Shown here in pieces: positions 1 to 12,557 of a stretch of DNA of 64,000 nt. The position numbers and the translations under genes were made by a program. Source of the stretch: Helianthus annuus (Eukaryota > Streptophyta > Magnoliopsida > Asterales > Asteraceae); NCBI RefSeq assembly GCF_002127325.2, contig NC_035448.2:8766915-8830914 (forward strand), given 5' to 3'. Position 1 is the stretch's first letter. Each line of letters begins with the position of its first letter. The notes under the pieces are model-generated. The model searched no databases, had not been told where the DNA came from, and saw only the letters and a list, made by a program, of their open reading frames with translations.

Positions 1-279
1 TTACAAAAACATACTGATTTTTTTATTTGTCAGAAATCTGTCACAAAATATGTTGGATTAATATTTTTTATTTTTTCTTTGTCGGAGATATGTCGCTAAA
101 TATACTTAAAATATAAATATTATTTTATCATGATAATACATTAATAATAATCAGGAATAGTCATAGGAAATGTGTTGAAATCAACTTTTTACTAGAAAAG
201 TGAAAAGCGACAGATATCGTTGTTTGTGATGCATTTCCAACGAAGAATGGCTTCGGAAATTACAAATTTTCTAGCAGTG
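1..279. mobile_element. Right terminus of a CACTA-like transposon (left part outside window)
   Basis: The segment ends in CTAGCAGTG; read from the other strand it begins CACTGCTAGAAAA, the form of a CACTA-superfamily terminus. Short motifs resembling TGTCGCTAAAT and TCTGTCACAAAAT lie inside, as expected of subterminal repeats. The opposite end is outside the window, so neither element length nor target duplication can be checked. Confidence 0.4.
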
Positions 280-422
280 TAATATACATGCACAACTCTC
301 GGAAATCGATGCATTAGGTTTAGTATATGTGTTAGTAATACTTCTGTAAGTATTTCATTTACAATCAAAACTTCTGTGTACCATCTACTTTTTTTTCCTT
401 AAAAAACGGGTGAGCGTATAAG

Positions 423-589
423 CATTGGCGAAGCTTTCCTTGGCCCCTTACCGATTTTTGACTTATACTATTAATCTTTTCAAAAAAAAAATTATAGGGT
501 AAGATATTGGATTTCTAAAAGTTCGGCCTCTACCGATTTGGATTTTAAAAGGCCGGCCCCCACTGAGTTTCGTTCAAGTTCCGCCACTG
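423..589. mobile_element. hAT-like MITE (CAGTGGCG family)
   Basis: Imperfect terminal inverted repeats CATTGGCGAAGCTT at the left and the complement of CAGTGGCGGAACTT at the right bound 167 bp. Similar CAGTGGCGG termini occur at 26190-26373, where an 8-bp target duplication is clear. Here the flanking 8-mers match only about 5 of 8, so the copy is old or its ends are slightly misplaced. Confidence 0.4.
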
Positions 590-1237
590 CATATATATAA
601 GATGATACAAAATAAAGTGAGAGCGAACTTTCATAATTACTATTGTAAACTTTTAATCAGCTGTATATATTACTGTACTAGTATAAAGATAAAAATTTAT
701 TCTCTTGATTTTCTTTTGTATAATTGATGACAATATACGAAATGTACCTACTTGTACGTCTTGCATATAAAATTTATATTGCATTACACATTGTTAATAT
801 AATTTTAGACAAAAAATAAAGGTGCAAATAACTAAAACTGAAAAAGAAATACTGTTCATAAGAAACGTCTCGACTCAAATACTGTACACATATTTTGGAT
901 GCACTAATTGTAGATGAGAAAAGAACTGCACAGTTTAGTAGGCATGGGTGGAAGCAATACTATGATGGGTGTGAGCTCCTAAAAAGTATCCACTAGACAA
1001 TAAAAAACAAATATGATAAGCTTCTTGTAACAAAGTGAACAATATTGGGCAGATGTTACCATAAAATTCTAGCTACTATTGAAACCGGGTTAAATCCATA
1101 GTGATGCCATGGATGAAATAGATTCATCTATATTCCTACAATATGGACCACAATATTGATTGATGTAGCAGAAAAAAAAAGAAAAGAAAAAAGAAAATCA
1201 TGTTCTATGGTTCTGCCTGTATCCTTGTAACACTAAA
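590..1237. other. AT-rich spacer
   Basis: No reading frame of note and no repeat structure beyond short A/T runs. I see nothing here that I can name. Confidence 0.5.
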
Positions 1238-1496
1238 TTTACTAAAGAGTGAATTTCAAGAATTGCTCTTTATATTTATACCTATTTTTAGACGCTATCT
1301 TTTATGTTTAAAATTGACGAGTTTTGTTCTATATGTTTTCATATCATACACGTTTTGTCCTTTAAGCCTAACCCAGTTAGTTTTTTCAGTTAAATTTGGT
1401 CATATGTTTTGCACATAAGGGCATTTTTGTCAATTCAAAGGTTGCAGAAGCTTTGAGCTGTAAATCTGCCGTTGAACTTACACTACTACAAAAAGA

Positions 1497-2260
1497 GGCA
1501 TTTGCTATGAAATTTTGCTACGGAAAAAAATGGTGGCAAATTTTGCTACGAGTTAGCTAGGGATTAGCTACGAACTTCCATCGCAAATGAATTTCGTAGC
1601 AAAACTCATAGCAAATCCGTTGCAAAATTAATGAAATTAATATAAAACATATAATGTAGCAAAACCGGTAGCAAAATCCCTAGCAAAACCATGAAAATAA
1701 GTTTTTAGAAATAAACTAAAAAAAGTTAAATAAAATTTGTAGCAAAATCGATAGCAAAATTGTGAAAATAAATGTAATAAAAAACTTAGTAAAATTGGTA
1801 GCAAAGTTCTTAGCTAAATCATAAAAATAAATATTTAAAAACTAACTAACTGAGGTTTAAAAAAAGGTAGCAAAATCGGTAAGTAAATAGAGTCCGTAGA
1901 GAAATTGGTAGCAAAATCTAGAAAAATTCCTAAAAACTAACGTAGCAAAATCTGTAGCACATCCAAAATTCATTGCAAAATAAGAAAAAGAAAGTATTCA
2001 AAAAGTAATTTACTAATATCCATCGCAACATACGATGTGAAAACAAAAAAAAAATAAAATTAATTAATAATAGTGGTAGCAAAATCCATAGCAAAACTAA
2101 CAAAATAAATATTCAATAAAATAAAAAAGACGCGTAAGAAAATCCATAAGCAAAAATGAACAAAAAAAATATTAAAAAATAATTAATTATATATACAATA
2201 GAAAAATCAAAAGCAAAATATTAATTACTTAAAAATAGTTAAAAAAAAAGTCAATTTTAC
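1497..2260. repeat. CACTA left subterminal repeat array
   Basis: A dense series of variants of GTAGCAAAATC, with the inverted form TTTGCTACG nearest the end. Such arrays are the binding sites of the TnpA-type protein in characterised CACTA elements; that role is inferred here from family knowledge. Confidence 0.7.
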
Positions 2261-2339
2261 ACGGACTGGTGTAAACATAAATACATTTATTATAGTTGTC
2301 TCATACAAATAAAACAAATAATAAGTACTAAATTAAGCA

Positions 2340-2535
2340 TAGGGATGAGCAAATGGTGCTGGGTACCGGTACCGGATATATTTGGTACCGACTTTTGACG
2401 TTTTTGGTACCAATTTGGTACGGTACCGGTATTTATCGGTTTTACCACCCAAATACCAGTACTGTACCAGGTATTTTCGGTACCGGTGCCCATTCTTGGG
2501 ATTTTCAGTATCAGTTGACACCGAATTCATCCCTA
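2340..2535. mobile_element. hAT-like MITE rich in GGTACC
   Basis: The termini TAGGGATGA and TCATCCCTA are inverted repeats around 196 bp. Flanking 8-mers ATTAAGCA (2332-2339) and ATTATACA (2536-2543) match at 6 of 8. The interior repeats GGTACCGGTACC-like words many times and can fold on itself. The short reading frames in it are produced by these repeats and are not genes. Confidence 0.65.
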
Positions 2536-2610
2536 ATTATACATATTAGATCATTCTGGTAATTGATTTCTATAACGTTTTCATATTATTTGCACTCATT
2601 TTATTTTATT

Positions 2611-3791
2611 AACATACAAAATCCATGGAGGGGAATAGTGCCAGGCAGTTGCCTGACACTTCTTCATTGACCCGAACAAATTATGATCTTACCCTAGCTT
2701 AGAATTACGATTTGGACCCCAGTTAATATACAAAATCCATGGAGGGGAATAGTCAGGCAGCTAGCTGCCTGGCACTTCCCCATCGGCCCGAAAGCTTAGA
2801 ATTACGATTTGCCCCCCAGTTCGAAATTCCAGTCTTACCATTGTTGAAGAATTCGACAAATTACGATTTTACCCCAGTCAAATTTACGATTTTTCCCCAG
2901 TTCAAAATTACAATGTTGCTACCGTTGTAGCTTTTGACAAATTATGATTATACCAATGTTTTAAAATCCGGTTTTTATACCGTACCGAATTTGGCTCAAA
3001 AACGGTTTAACCGAGTGTATCGGGCGGTTCAACTGGGTGTACCAGGTGGTTTAATCGATTTGACAAGATGGTTCAGTCGGTACACCTGGCTGGTTTGAAC
3101 CGATTTTTAAAACATTTGATTATACCCCAGTTGAACTTATGATTTATCCCCAGTTCAGAATTACAGTCTTTTCATCGGTTTTGTTTTTTTTTTTTCAAGC
3201 AAAACTTTGATAGTGTTTTGTTTTAATTGGTAGAGAAATATTTGCCCGGGTGCCTCGCAATGCTGGCGGGGCATAAACTAGTATACTACAAAGACCATGA
3301 GGGGGAACAGTGCCAATCAACTGCCCGTCACTCCCACATTGGCCCGGACAAGTTACGATTTTACCCACAGTTTAAAATTACGATTTTCCCCTTTTTCAAA
3401 ATTAAATTTTGCCCCTAATTCTAATTTACATTCTTGCCACTCTTTTAGCATTTGACAAATTACGATTTTACCCCAGTTAAAAATTATTATTTTGCCCCCA
3501 GTTCGAAATTACGGTCTTCCTATCGTTTTAGTTTTTTTTAGCAAAACTATGGTTGTGTTTTATTTTAATTGGTTGACTCGATATAATTTATATTCGTGTC
3601 AGCCAGCTGCCTTGTACTTGCTCATTGTTTTGACAAATTTCAGTTTTGCCCCCCAGCTAAAAGTTATAGCGTTGCCATTGTTTTAGTTTTTTTATCTAGC
3701 AAAAGTATGATAGTGTTTTGTTTTAATTCGTATAGAAATATTCGGTCTAACGCCCCGCAATACGGGCATGGCATAAAGTGATAAAACTAGT
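2611..3791 (+). mobile_element. Clustered Helitron-like non-autonomous fragments
   Basis: Three related modules begin near 2611, 2722 and 3281 with CCATGGAGGGGAATAGTG or a variant. They continue with repeated phrases such as TTACGATTTTACCCCAGTT. Two modules end in a GC-rich hairpin (GCCCCGCAATACGGGC type) followed by CTAGT (3278-3282 and 3787-3791), the usual 3' end of a Helitron. No Rep/helicase gene is present. The 5' TC ends are not clear, so module limits are approximate. Confidence 0.5.
2955..3116. mobile_element. 162-bp MITE inside the Helitron-like cluster
   Basis: Begins AATGTTTTAAAATCCGGTTT and ends with the near-exact complement. It is flanked by a perfect 10-bp direct repeat TGATTATACC (2945-2954 and 3117-3126). 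The duplication length suggests a Mutator-type mobiliser. Its interior is a run of words related to CGGTTTAACCG. Confidence 0.7.
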
Positions 3792-4549
3792 TCAATTACA
3801 TATATAATATCTATTTAGTTGTATGCAATTAACACTTAATCACGTTTAATTAGAGGTGGCTATCTTGACCCAAAGGCTTTCAAGTGGGTTAGTTTGGGTT
3901 GCTTTTAAAGTTACATGGGTTAGTTTGGGTAAGATATTTTAACTAAACGGGTCACAACGAGTCAATTGAAATTTCATCTTATTATTTTCGGGCCAAAGCG
4001 GTCGACAACTTTAAAGAAATGAGTCATTGTGGGTTAGCACCTTAAAGAAACGGGACAGGTTTTGGATCAGAATGGGTTTCGGGCCGGCACAAGTATCCGC
4101 ACAAGACGGGTTATGTCACGAAACAGGTTTTGGATCGGAACAGTTTCAGTTCGAATTGAGTTTCGGACCGAGACAGGTTTTGGCATGGGGCGGGTTTTGG
4201 ATCGGAACGGGTCGGTTCGGATCGGGTTCGGGCCGACACGGGTTTCCGCACGGGACAGGTTTTGGATCGCAACGGGTTTTAGGCCGACACGGGTTTTGGA
4301 TCGCAACGGGTTTTAGGCTGACACAAGTTATATTCTGGTAAACTTATAGGCTATTTAGAGCTGACTCTGGCCGAAATATTGCCAGAATCCAGCAGAAAAC
4401 TTGCTGGAATTTTAAAATTTTGCCAGAACTGCGCATGGACTGCTATGATGTGCTTTTCGGGCGACTCGCCTCACCTTAGTGCAAAATGCAAGCGCTTTAA
4501 ATAGAAATACTTTCTTATATAATTATATAAAGCTAATTTATTGATTGTT
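3792..4549. repeat. Degenerate GC-rich short tandem repeat and spacer
   Basis: From about 4040 to 4330 a unit of roughly 30 bp recurs irregularly, built on GGGTTTTGGATCGGAACGGG and GGCCGACACGG. Overlapping open frames on both strands here are products of this repeat. The flanks (3792-4039 and 4331-4549) contain nothing I can name apart from GGGTTAGTTTGGGT-like words. Confidence 0.55.
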
Positions 4550-6080
4550 TTATACGCCCGGCACAGGAAACTTACAATAAATATGTTGTCGACAAATATG
4601 GAGAGGATACCAGCTTGCATCCGGAAATCTCGTAAAGGCTTCATGCAACGGCTCGCCCGATAATTGGCGAAAAGACCGAATTTCATCACGAGCATCATCG
4701 GTCTTTGCCATAGAATAGTATTTATCCAGAAAAGCTTGTTGCATTTCTCCCCATGTGCGAATGCTATTGGCCGGGAGTGTAAGGAACCATTGCTTCGCTT
4801 TGTCTTTCAATGAGAATTGGAACAAGCGAAGTTTAACCTCCTCTAATGCAAAGTTGTGCCCCCCGATAGTGTTGCAAACCGAAGAAAATTCCGCCAAATG
4901 CGTATATGGCTCATCGTTGGACCTTCCATTGAAATGAGGAAGTATGTTGATGTAATGTGGTTTACAATCAAACATCCTTCGCTCACAAACGATTGGTGAA
5001 TCGTTTTCGGTGACAATCGGCCTGAAACGGTCATTCACTCCACATGGAGGTTGTTGACGACGATAAGGTCCGTTAACTTCTTGATCACCCACTCTTCGGT
5101 TATCCCTTCTATCATCTCTTCTCTCATTCCTTATTTCATCCCTTCTTTCATCTCGTCTCTCATCCCTTCTCTCACCCCTTCCTTGATTCCTACCTTGGTT
5201 ACCTCTTTGGTTGCCACCCCCCACAAAATGAGGAATCCGGTTATGGTGAGCATTGTTGTTATTGTTACGACCCCCACCATTCCGGTTCCGTTGATAATCA
5301 TTTCGTGGTTGACGGTTGTTCTCATAACCATCATTTCTTCCGTCTCTATACCCATAGTCGTCATCCCCAACATAACTGGCATTTTGATAGCCAAATTCTT
5401 CATCGTCATATTCTCTTGCATTGTAGCCGCTACCCCGATTGATGTATCCCCAATCTTCATCATCGTCCACTCGATCATCATAGTACCCCCATCATCCGAA
5501 TTTTCTGTATGAATGCTTACATGTTCCGGCGATTGATAACCGGGAACACTATAAGGCTCATCATCGGGGATTGCATTCCTCAAATCATCGATGTTGAAAA
5601 ATGGGTCTTCATTCGCGGGATTGCCGCGATCACGATTACCTCTACGGTCGGAATTGACATTCCGATCATCAAGGTTAATGGGTAAAGAAGCTTGACGGTG
5701 AAGATTTTGTTGTTGGGGTGTTCGTTGGTTGTTATTGAGGTTTTGGTTTCTGAAAGGTGGTGTGGGTGGTCTAGAATTGGTGTTACCACCCGGTTGTTTT
5801 TGAGGTATAGGTTGAACATTTTGGGTGGGATGAAAGTTTCCTCAGGATTGGAATTGATTTGGATTGAGGTTTTAGTTTGAGTTGAAGTTTTGATTGGAGT
5901 TGTGGTTCGCCATCGAATCGGTTTCAATGGTTGGTGTGAGCGGTGGTGTTGTGGTGGTTTGATTAGAAGCAAGTGTTGCTTCCAATCGGCTTGCTAAATT
6001 CCTTCTTGCTACCCTTTCGATTTCCGATTCGTAGACTAAAGGTGAAGTCCTCCCGGAGTTCCGCGTAACAAGGAAAAAGA
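4550..6080 (-). pseudogene. Ty3/gypsy gag pseudogene fragment (Athila/Tat-like)
   Basis: The best-preserved frame (4550-5470, 306 aa) has an Asp/Glu/Asn/Arg-rich N-terminal half. A retrotransposon gag capsid-type region follows, with the recognisable words PHFNGRSND, LRLFQFSLKDKAKQWF and TWGEMQQAFLDKYY. This matches the Retrotrans_gag family of Ty3/gypsy elements, which builds the virus-like particle. Upstream coding sequence continues to about 6080 in other frames (words such as ESEIERVARRNLASRLEA), so frameshifts separate the N-terminus. The C-terminal end is cut after a HEAFTRF word, and no zinc knuckle or pol follows. It lies inside the CACTA element on the same strand as the Copia gag next to it. 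Non-functional. Confidence 0.8.
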
Positions 6081-6086
6081 CAAAGT

Positions 6087-6158
6087 ACAAGAAAAGAATT
6101 TATGCAACTTAAACAGTTAATCACAAGAAAAGAATTTATGCAACTTAAACAGTTAAAC
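6087..6158. repeat. 36-bp tandem duplication at the junction of two gag fragments
   Basis: Two copies of a 36-bp unit beginning ACAAGAAAAGAATTTATG (6087 and 6123) lie exactly where the Copia gag stops and the gypsy-derived sequence begins. The duplication reads through as a repeated NCLSCINSF word in the overlapping frame. Confidence 0.8.
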
Positions 6159-6159
6159 A

Positions 6160-9100
6160 ACCCATCATCCAAATTAGATTTTGATAACAGGAATTCTTTG
6201 TCATAGACTATTTTTCCCTGTTTTTCTGTTTGACCCGGAGTGCTTGACTCAGACTTTGACTCTGACGCGGACTCCGACTTTGACTCCTCTATCTCATCGT
6301 TTTCTAACACATGATCCATGACTTTCTTCATCAATTGAGATTGTTGATCAGTGTCAGATGATGTAAACACAACATCAATACTATCTGGTAGATTGACTGA
6401 CGACTCCGACTCCCACTGTAAATTTGTTGCCTTTTTGACTCTTTCATCGTTTGGGTATCTTGGAAAATATCCATTTTCCAGCGGAGGTGGACGCTTGTTA
6501 TAACTGACACCTTGTTTCTTACCAGAATCTTTCTTGTCAGTCTTTTTCTTCGTGTCATTCTTCTTCTTTTCAGAAATCTTTTTATCAGCAATTTTTCCAG
6601 CTTCCTTCTCTTCAGTTATCTCATCATCTTCCCATGCCTTCATACTTTCAACTGTCGGATAAATCCTGTCAATGACATAAGAAGTACATGAGTAACTTTT
6701 TAACAAACGGTTAACTCTTTCAGTTTCAATTCTTTGCAACTCAAGCTTTTGTTCCAAAGCAGCACACTTCTCGATGTAATTATTCACAACTTTCTGTTTG
6801 ATCATGAATGCTCCCTGAAGTGTCTTCATTGCTGTTGCTTGTTCTTTACTTGATTGATTGTATTGACTTATAGACTTGTTCAGAACATCATAAGATTCCT
6901 TTAACTGATTTATGTTATTAATCAGTTCACTGTTTTTCTTCTTGAAAATCTCACAGTTTTCACACATCACAGGAATCTTTTTAGCATTAACTTCAGCATC
7001 AACTTTAAACTTTGGAACCTCTTTCATCTTTTGCCTTCTATTTACAAAAATATCTTCATCATCACTCCTCACCGTTGTTTTGACCTTTTTCTTTTTCTTT
7101 TTAACTTTTTCATCATCACTATCACTTTCAGCGATCAGCTTCATATCAGCTTTGAATTTTCTTGCCCAATACTCAGTATCATCATCACTATCACTTTCAG
7201 CCTTTGCCATAAAAGCAGTATAAGCTCTAGTTTGATCAGGAATATAATCATCCCAAGTAAAATTTTCCCAGCTAAAACCCTCTGGTAGCTTTTCATCTTC
7301 TTGATCAATCAAACAAGCTTTTGCATTATCTGGAATATATTTATCCCAGTTGAATGACTTCTTTTCATCTTGATTAACCACACATGCTCTCTTTCCAGTA
7401 TCTTCAATTATGGGTCTTCCATGTGTAGTTTGTGCTTGATGTTGATGTTGTTGTGATGGTGATTGAGCAACTTGATGGTAGATGGCTTTTCTGTAATAAT
7501 CATTGTTGTTGTTGAAAGGATTTTGAGCTCCACTTGCTTCGCGGTTAGTGCACTCCCTCTTGAAGTGACCTTTTTCCCCGCAACGAAAACAAGTGACTTT
7601 AGATTTATCAAAACCTAAAGTAGAAACATTAGCATCACGAAGATCATCTCTCCCCGTTATCTGCTTAAATTTCTCAGCTCTCCTTAGTACGCTAGCCAAA
7701 CACCATTTAATATCCATCAGCTCCATCTCTTCAGCATCTATCTGGTCGTAGTCTTCCTTGGTTAACATTGGATTCCCGATACGACCTGCAACAAAACAAG
7801 TATAAGATTCCAAAACCATTCCTAATAAAGACATTTGACTTTTGGCAACTTCTTCAGAATAATCTTGATCATTTTCAAGATTTAAAACAATGTTACACTG
7901 AAGTTTTCTCCCATTTTTCGTAGCAGAAATGTTTGGATCAAAAGATGGAAATGATGTAAAACTTGTTTTGCTGCTTGATCCTTTAGATGATCTTTCAGAT
8001 GAATTTTTTACACTGTAGGCAGTTTCAACTTTCGGAGATAGATTTGATGATTTCTCATTCACCCCTGCTTTATAGTATAATCCGATATCTTGTTCACCAT
8101 CAAAATCCTTCATTCGAATAATTTTTCGTTGTTCCATTTCTTGAGCTTCGATCTTTTCAATGAACTTGCTGAGTGTCAAATTGCTAAAACCTTTCTTGTT
8201 TCTGAGCATCATAAGATATGTGCCCCAAGTCTCATATGGTAAAGCATCAGCAAGTTTTTCGATCAACTCTTCATTGTTTTTCTCAATACTCAATCTCTTC
8301 ATGTTAGCAAGCAAATTGCAGTATCTTTCGATAATCTCTCTTGTGCTTTCATTCTTTAACCCGCGAAACAAATCAAACTCTTTCTTTAGAAGCAATTTCT
8401 TGCTTTTGACCATTTCTTCACTACCACGAAACTTTGACCTTAAAGCTTTCCAAATCGAATATGAAGTTCCATTGTGTTGCAAAAGCACCATAATATCCTC
8501 TTTCACTGCTTGTTGAAGAAGACTTAACATCATTTTCTCATCTTTGTATTTCTTTCTAGCATCAGCACCTAGATCTTTTATCGGAACAGGCTCTTCATCA
8601 TCATTCATCGGTCGAACATATTTTGTCTCGACACATTCCCATGCATCAAGATAATTAGCTTGTACCCAATTCTCAAAACGACCTTCCTGTGACACCCAGT
8701 TTATAGTACTAGATTTATGAAATAAGAACATGCATTTGATACCAAAAATTCTAAGTTTACAAAAACTTCTAATATTTTAAACCATAACTAGACACTACAT
8801 ACAGGTATTGTTCTTACGAAACCATCATCAAGATGATAACTACAATTGTTTACATAGTTTTTAGAACTAAAGATAATGTGCGGAAGCGTTTGTTAGAGTG
8901 TTCGGTTCAGATGCATATGCTTGATCATCACCCTTCTGCTAGAAAACCTGAAAACTGAGCATTTTAATCCAATGTTAGTATTTTGGTCCTTGACCAATAA
9001 TATAAATGAAAAGGTGTGTTAAAACCAATTAGGGAAATCAAGAATTATGAATTTCAGCATTTGGAACTGGGGGCTACCGTAAGTTACGATGGCACCTGGA

Positions 9101-10822
9101 AGTTTATTGTTCTGCCGTAAAGCAGAAGAATCCCACCGTAGCATTTTATTGGCTACCATAAGTTACGGTATCACCGTAACTTACGGTAGACTCTGCACAT
9201 GTTTTCTTGCTTTGTGATCTTAGATATTCTAGTTCCGTTTTGCAGGGAATTAACCTTGAACAAGTTTATCACCTACCCAAGGTTAATTACCCATGTTTGG
9301 AATTATTACTCGCCATCATGTTTCGCTTTCCCATGAGGAATCGCTTACGCCGTCAAACACATGTTTAAATCCAAGACTTCATATTTATCAACTATACTAC
9401 TTAAACATGCTTACCCATTCAGATCCTTAACTCCTGTATGAAGAGTTTAACTTCGCAACAAGTTTAGCGCGTCCAACTTACAACTTAGACAATAATTATA
9501 ACCATGCTTTATGTAAAGATGTATAACTTCATGTTATATACAAAACTTGTTTTGACCCGTTTGGGTACTAAATAAAGCACCTTACGGACATCCAATTTCC
9601 ATGTTTATTACTTGTTTAAGACTTTTAGTCGAGTTCATAACATAAAGGTAACTCTCGGTCATCATGTTTGTACAATGGGATAAAACTTAACAATAAGTAT
9701 AATGTAATGAAACAGTAGATTTCATACCTTTAGAGCACGCCTTTTCCCCGTGAATTCCCTCCGGCTTGTCCGCTTGATGATCCGGACTCTTTGCCTAGAA
9801 AATTCAGTTTTTAACTTGTTTAGAATTCTTTTCATGACCATATTCACATCGTTTATGAGACATGATCAAAATCTGCGTTTCCATCAAATTTAACATACAA
9901 ATCCTCACTTAGGCATTTCAACAAACACCTAACGGGTCAGATTTTCCTACCATCGTCTCCAAGTTCATGACTTACAATTAAACCTCAAATTTTCACTTTT
10001 TAGTAAACCTTGCACACAGCTTAGCATCGATATCACAGGAATTACTTCCTATAATGAAATTATACTAGAATTATCATTCAAAGTCCTAGTGTTCATCATC
10101 ATCTTATAAAACCCATAACCTAGCTTCCATGGATTCATGGAATTTCCTGAATTTGGGCATAAATCCACATGTAGTTGTCTAGGTTTTACTCCTAGACACT
10201 ATATCATCATTAATCTAACTAAATTACTTTCATGCATCCACAAATTTCAGATTGCTTAAATTCATGAGGATTTCAAGTATAGAATTCTCATCAAATTTTA
10301 CATACCTCTTAATCCTCTTGCGATGAGGATCACAATTCTAAGCTCGAATTTCGTTTTGGTTAGGATTTGCACCTCCAATTTAAGGGATTTGTGGATTTTA
10401 GGGTTTGAAAGTAGGGAAGCTCTCCCCTGCTTGTTCTTGATCGACCAGACTCCCAATTTTGGGATGTTTGGTTTATTTTTGTTACTATTAGTAACTTATT
10501 TGTGTTTTGACAAGTTTAGACCCTCAACTTTGTTTTATTTTTTGAGTTTATGTGTTTTAACCCTATTGTGAATTATTTCAAGACTTAAACTTAACTAAGT
10601 TAAGTTCCTAGTTTGTAAATTCTTGTTTATTAACTCTTTGAATTTTCTAATATAAGGATTTATATTTTCGGGGTGTTACACTTCCCAACCTTTAAATTCT
10701 TCGATGTTCATTAGTTTGGAAGGCTTTTGCATCGTCCCTGTTTCGTTTTCCAACATTGTGTTCTATGCAATACTCATCGGTGTAACTAGAGTAGCTAATG
10801 CGTTGTAGAATTCCTCATCCAT
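6160..10822 (-). pseudogene. Copia-type gag pseudogene split by a solo LTR
   Basis: The 5' part (10681-10822) starts MDEEFYNAL, contains an in-frame TAG about 25 codons in, and reaches the insertion at a KGWEG word. The rest (6160-8687) continues in frame after the 1,998-bp insertion and target copy are discounted. It has an alpha-helical UBN2-type gag region (EEMVKSKKLLLKKEF, ETWGTYLMML), one CCHC zinc knuckle CFRCGEKGHFKREC (7550-7591), a long acidic/lysine-rich stretch, a coiled-coil-like part and a Ser/Glu-rich tail. The C-terminus ends abruptly at about 6160. Gag proteins of this type package the element RNA. The in-frame stop, insertion and 3' truncation make this copy non-functional. 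No protease, integrase or reverse transcriptase is attached. Confidence 0.85.
8688..10680 (-). mobile_element. Solo LTR, 1,993 bp, inside the gag pseudogene
   Basis: Begins TGTGACACCC and ends GGGTGTTACA, an LTR-style TG...CA pair within a short inverted repeat. It is flanked on both sides by CTTCC (8683-8687 and 10681-10685), a perfect 5-bp duplication. No internal region, PBS or PPT is present, so it is a solo LTR left by recombination. On the minus strand it starts TGTAACACCCCG, a common Ty3/gypsy LTR start, which sets the orientation. A cluster of CGTAACTTACGGT-type palindromic words lies at 9070-9190. Confidence 0.92.
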
Positions 10823-12535
10823 TTTTCCGGATTTTTAAATGAGCTGTATCACCTTGTAAGAATACCTGACAACACAATCAAACAAAACACAATCAGTTTA
10901 AAGACTTATCAATTAACCGAATAAGACTGATACTCGAACTGATGAGTATTCTATTCGAATTGAAGATTGACACACTGTGAAGACTGCTATGACCCTGATC
11001 AAATACGAATGACTTGACCCTTTTTCGTGCAAACTAACTGAATTTCAAATGACCTGATGAATACTTCAAATGAACTGGACAAAATTCAAACGATCTGGAA
11101 TTCGTACGACCAGGAGATGATTTTAACCACTTCCAAGTGAACTGATGACTTTTTCAAGCAAACTGAACACCTCGTGTGATCTAAGGAACCCAAACTTCAA
11201 ACAACATGAACTGGTGTAAATTGAATTTGGTATGGACAATTTCAAACCTTGGGCCGAGATTTACACATAACAATCTTGTAACTGTTGTTAATATATGAAG
11301 CTCACAAAAAAATCTTCTTTCAAAACTCTATAATTGGGCCGCAAATATATATCACATGGATTGAACCTTTTACCTAATTAACTAACAACAACTCTACAAT
11401 ATGATTGGGCCTCTAAAATCAAAGTCACATGAGCCGAGATAATCGCATGACAAAACTGACAACTTTTACATCATCTAAATGTTCATTGCACCAACAAATG
11501 GTTGTGGCCAACAAGTTTATCTTTTATAAATCCTTGATTGGGCCGATGAGTCTTGAAAGGACAACAATCACATGAGCTGATCAATATTAATACTCAACTC
11601 TTGATTGTAGAACCGATTACTTTTGATCACATGAATTATATAATTGCCGACAACATTATGTATAAACACTTAAACCGATAGCTGATTGGGCCGAGAATTA
11701 GAGACACTCAAACTGTGATTGGGCCTTTGATTATGAATTGCACAAATAATCACATGCAGATTACAAAGATCGATATAACATGGACAGTCAACACATTCAT
11801 TTAATGCATCACATGCATTTGCAATAAATGATCGGACAACAAAGATACCAAATGATTTTCGATTGGACCGTGTGCTTTGATTGCGCCTGACACACTTTAA
11901 CTTGGAATCAACTTGGAGGTGGCCGACAACATTAATTCCAATCAGATCTCATAGGACCGATGAAACAGACTCATCACATTTTACCTCCATTTGAACTTTA
12001 TTTTTCACATGCAAACTATTTAATCAACTCACTTTTACCGACAACCCGCAACTCAATGCACTTTCTCGTGACCCATGTTTCAAACTGTACACTTCAAACG
12101 ATATGTAACCTTTTCAAACGATATATTCAAACGGTATGACGATTTCAAACGGGATGACAGTTTCAAACGATATTTTCAAACGAAAGCCATGTTTTCAAAC
12201 GAGATAGGTCAATTTCAAACGACAGCTTCAAATTTTCAAACAGAATGGACCCTTTCAAACGATAGTCCAAACGAAAGATTGCTTCAAACGATGGTTTCAA
12301 ACAAAATGGTCATTTTTCAAACGGAAATACCAGATCTCATTCAAACGGACACCAGATTTCAGTCCATTTTTACCATTTTTACTTCAAATTTAGATCTAAT
12401 ATTCACAAGGATTTGTTAAAATACAATTACGCACACATTGTGAAAGTTTCAGCCAATTTTAACTGTGAAAAACTTTAATTTTCGAAAAAGAAAGGTGTAG
12501 AAACAGAAATCGCAGCTGAATTGTATAGAACTCTT
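10823..12535 (-). other. Leader (5' UTR) of the gag-only element
   Basis: A 1.7-kb stretch between the gag start and the primer binding site has no coding content. It is built of recurring short words: GATTGGGCC and ATCACATG between 11260 and 11960, then the TTCAAACG cluster listed separately. It resembles in layout the leader of the related element at 50565-51190. Confidence 0.65.
12075..12365. repeat. Iterated TTCAAACG motif in the leader
   Basis: About fifteen copies of TTTCAAACGA or close variants occur at 10- to 25-bp spacing. The same TTCAAAC word recurs in the adjoining LTR (12790-12920). Its function is unknown; see the findings. Confidence 0.8.
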
Positions 12536-12555
12536 CTTCCTGAGCTCTGATACCA
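12536..12555 (-). promoter_or_regulatory. Primer binding site, initiator Met tRNA type
   Basis: Minus-strand TGGTATCAGAGCTCAGGAAG matches the plant initiator-methionine tRNA 3' end in its first 12 bases. It lies two bases from the LTR edge, which fixes the orientation and LTR boundary of this gag-only element. Confidence 0.85.
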
Positions 12556-12557
12556 CT

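Noticed and set aside
4027..4341. Open frames on both strands with FGP/RFWI-type repeats
   Set aside because: They arise from a short GC-rich tandem repeat that reads open in several frames at once, which is not gene-like.
5051..5583. Ile/Ser/Val-rich plus-strand frame and a Met/Thr-rich minus frame opposite the gypsy gag
   Set aside because: These are out-of-frame readings of the Asp/Arg/Asn-rich gag region.
6912..7288. Plus-strand Phe/Ser/Leu-rich frames that look like membrane proteins
   Set aside because: They are antisense readings of the Lys/Glu/Asp-rich gag tail.
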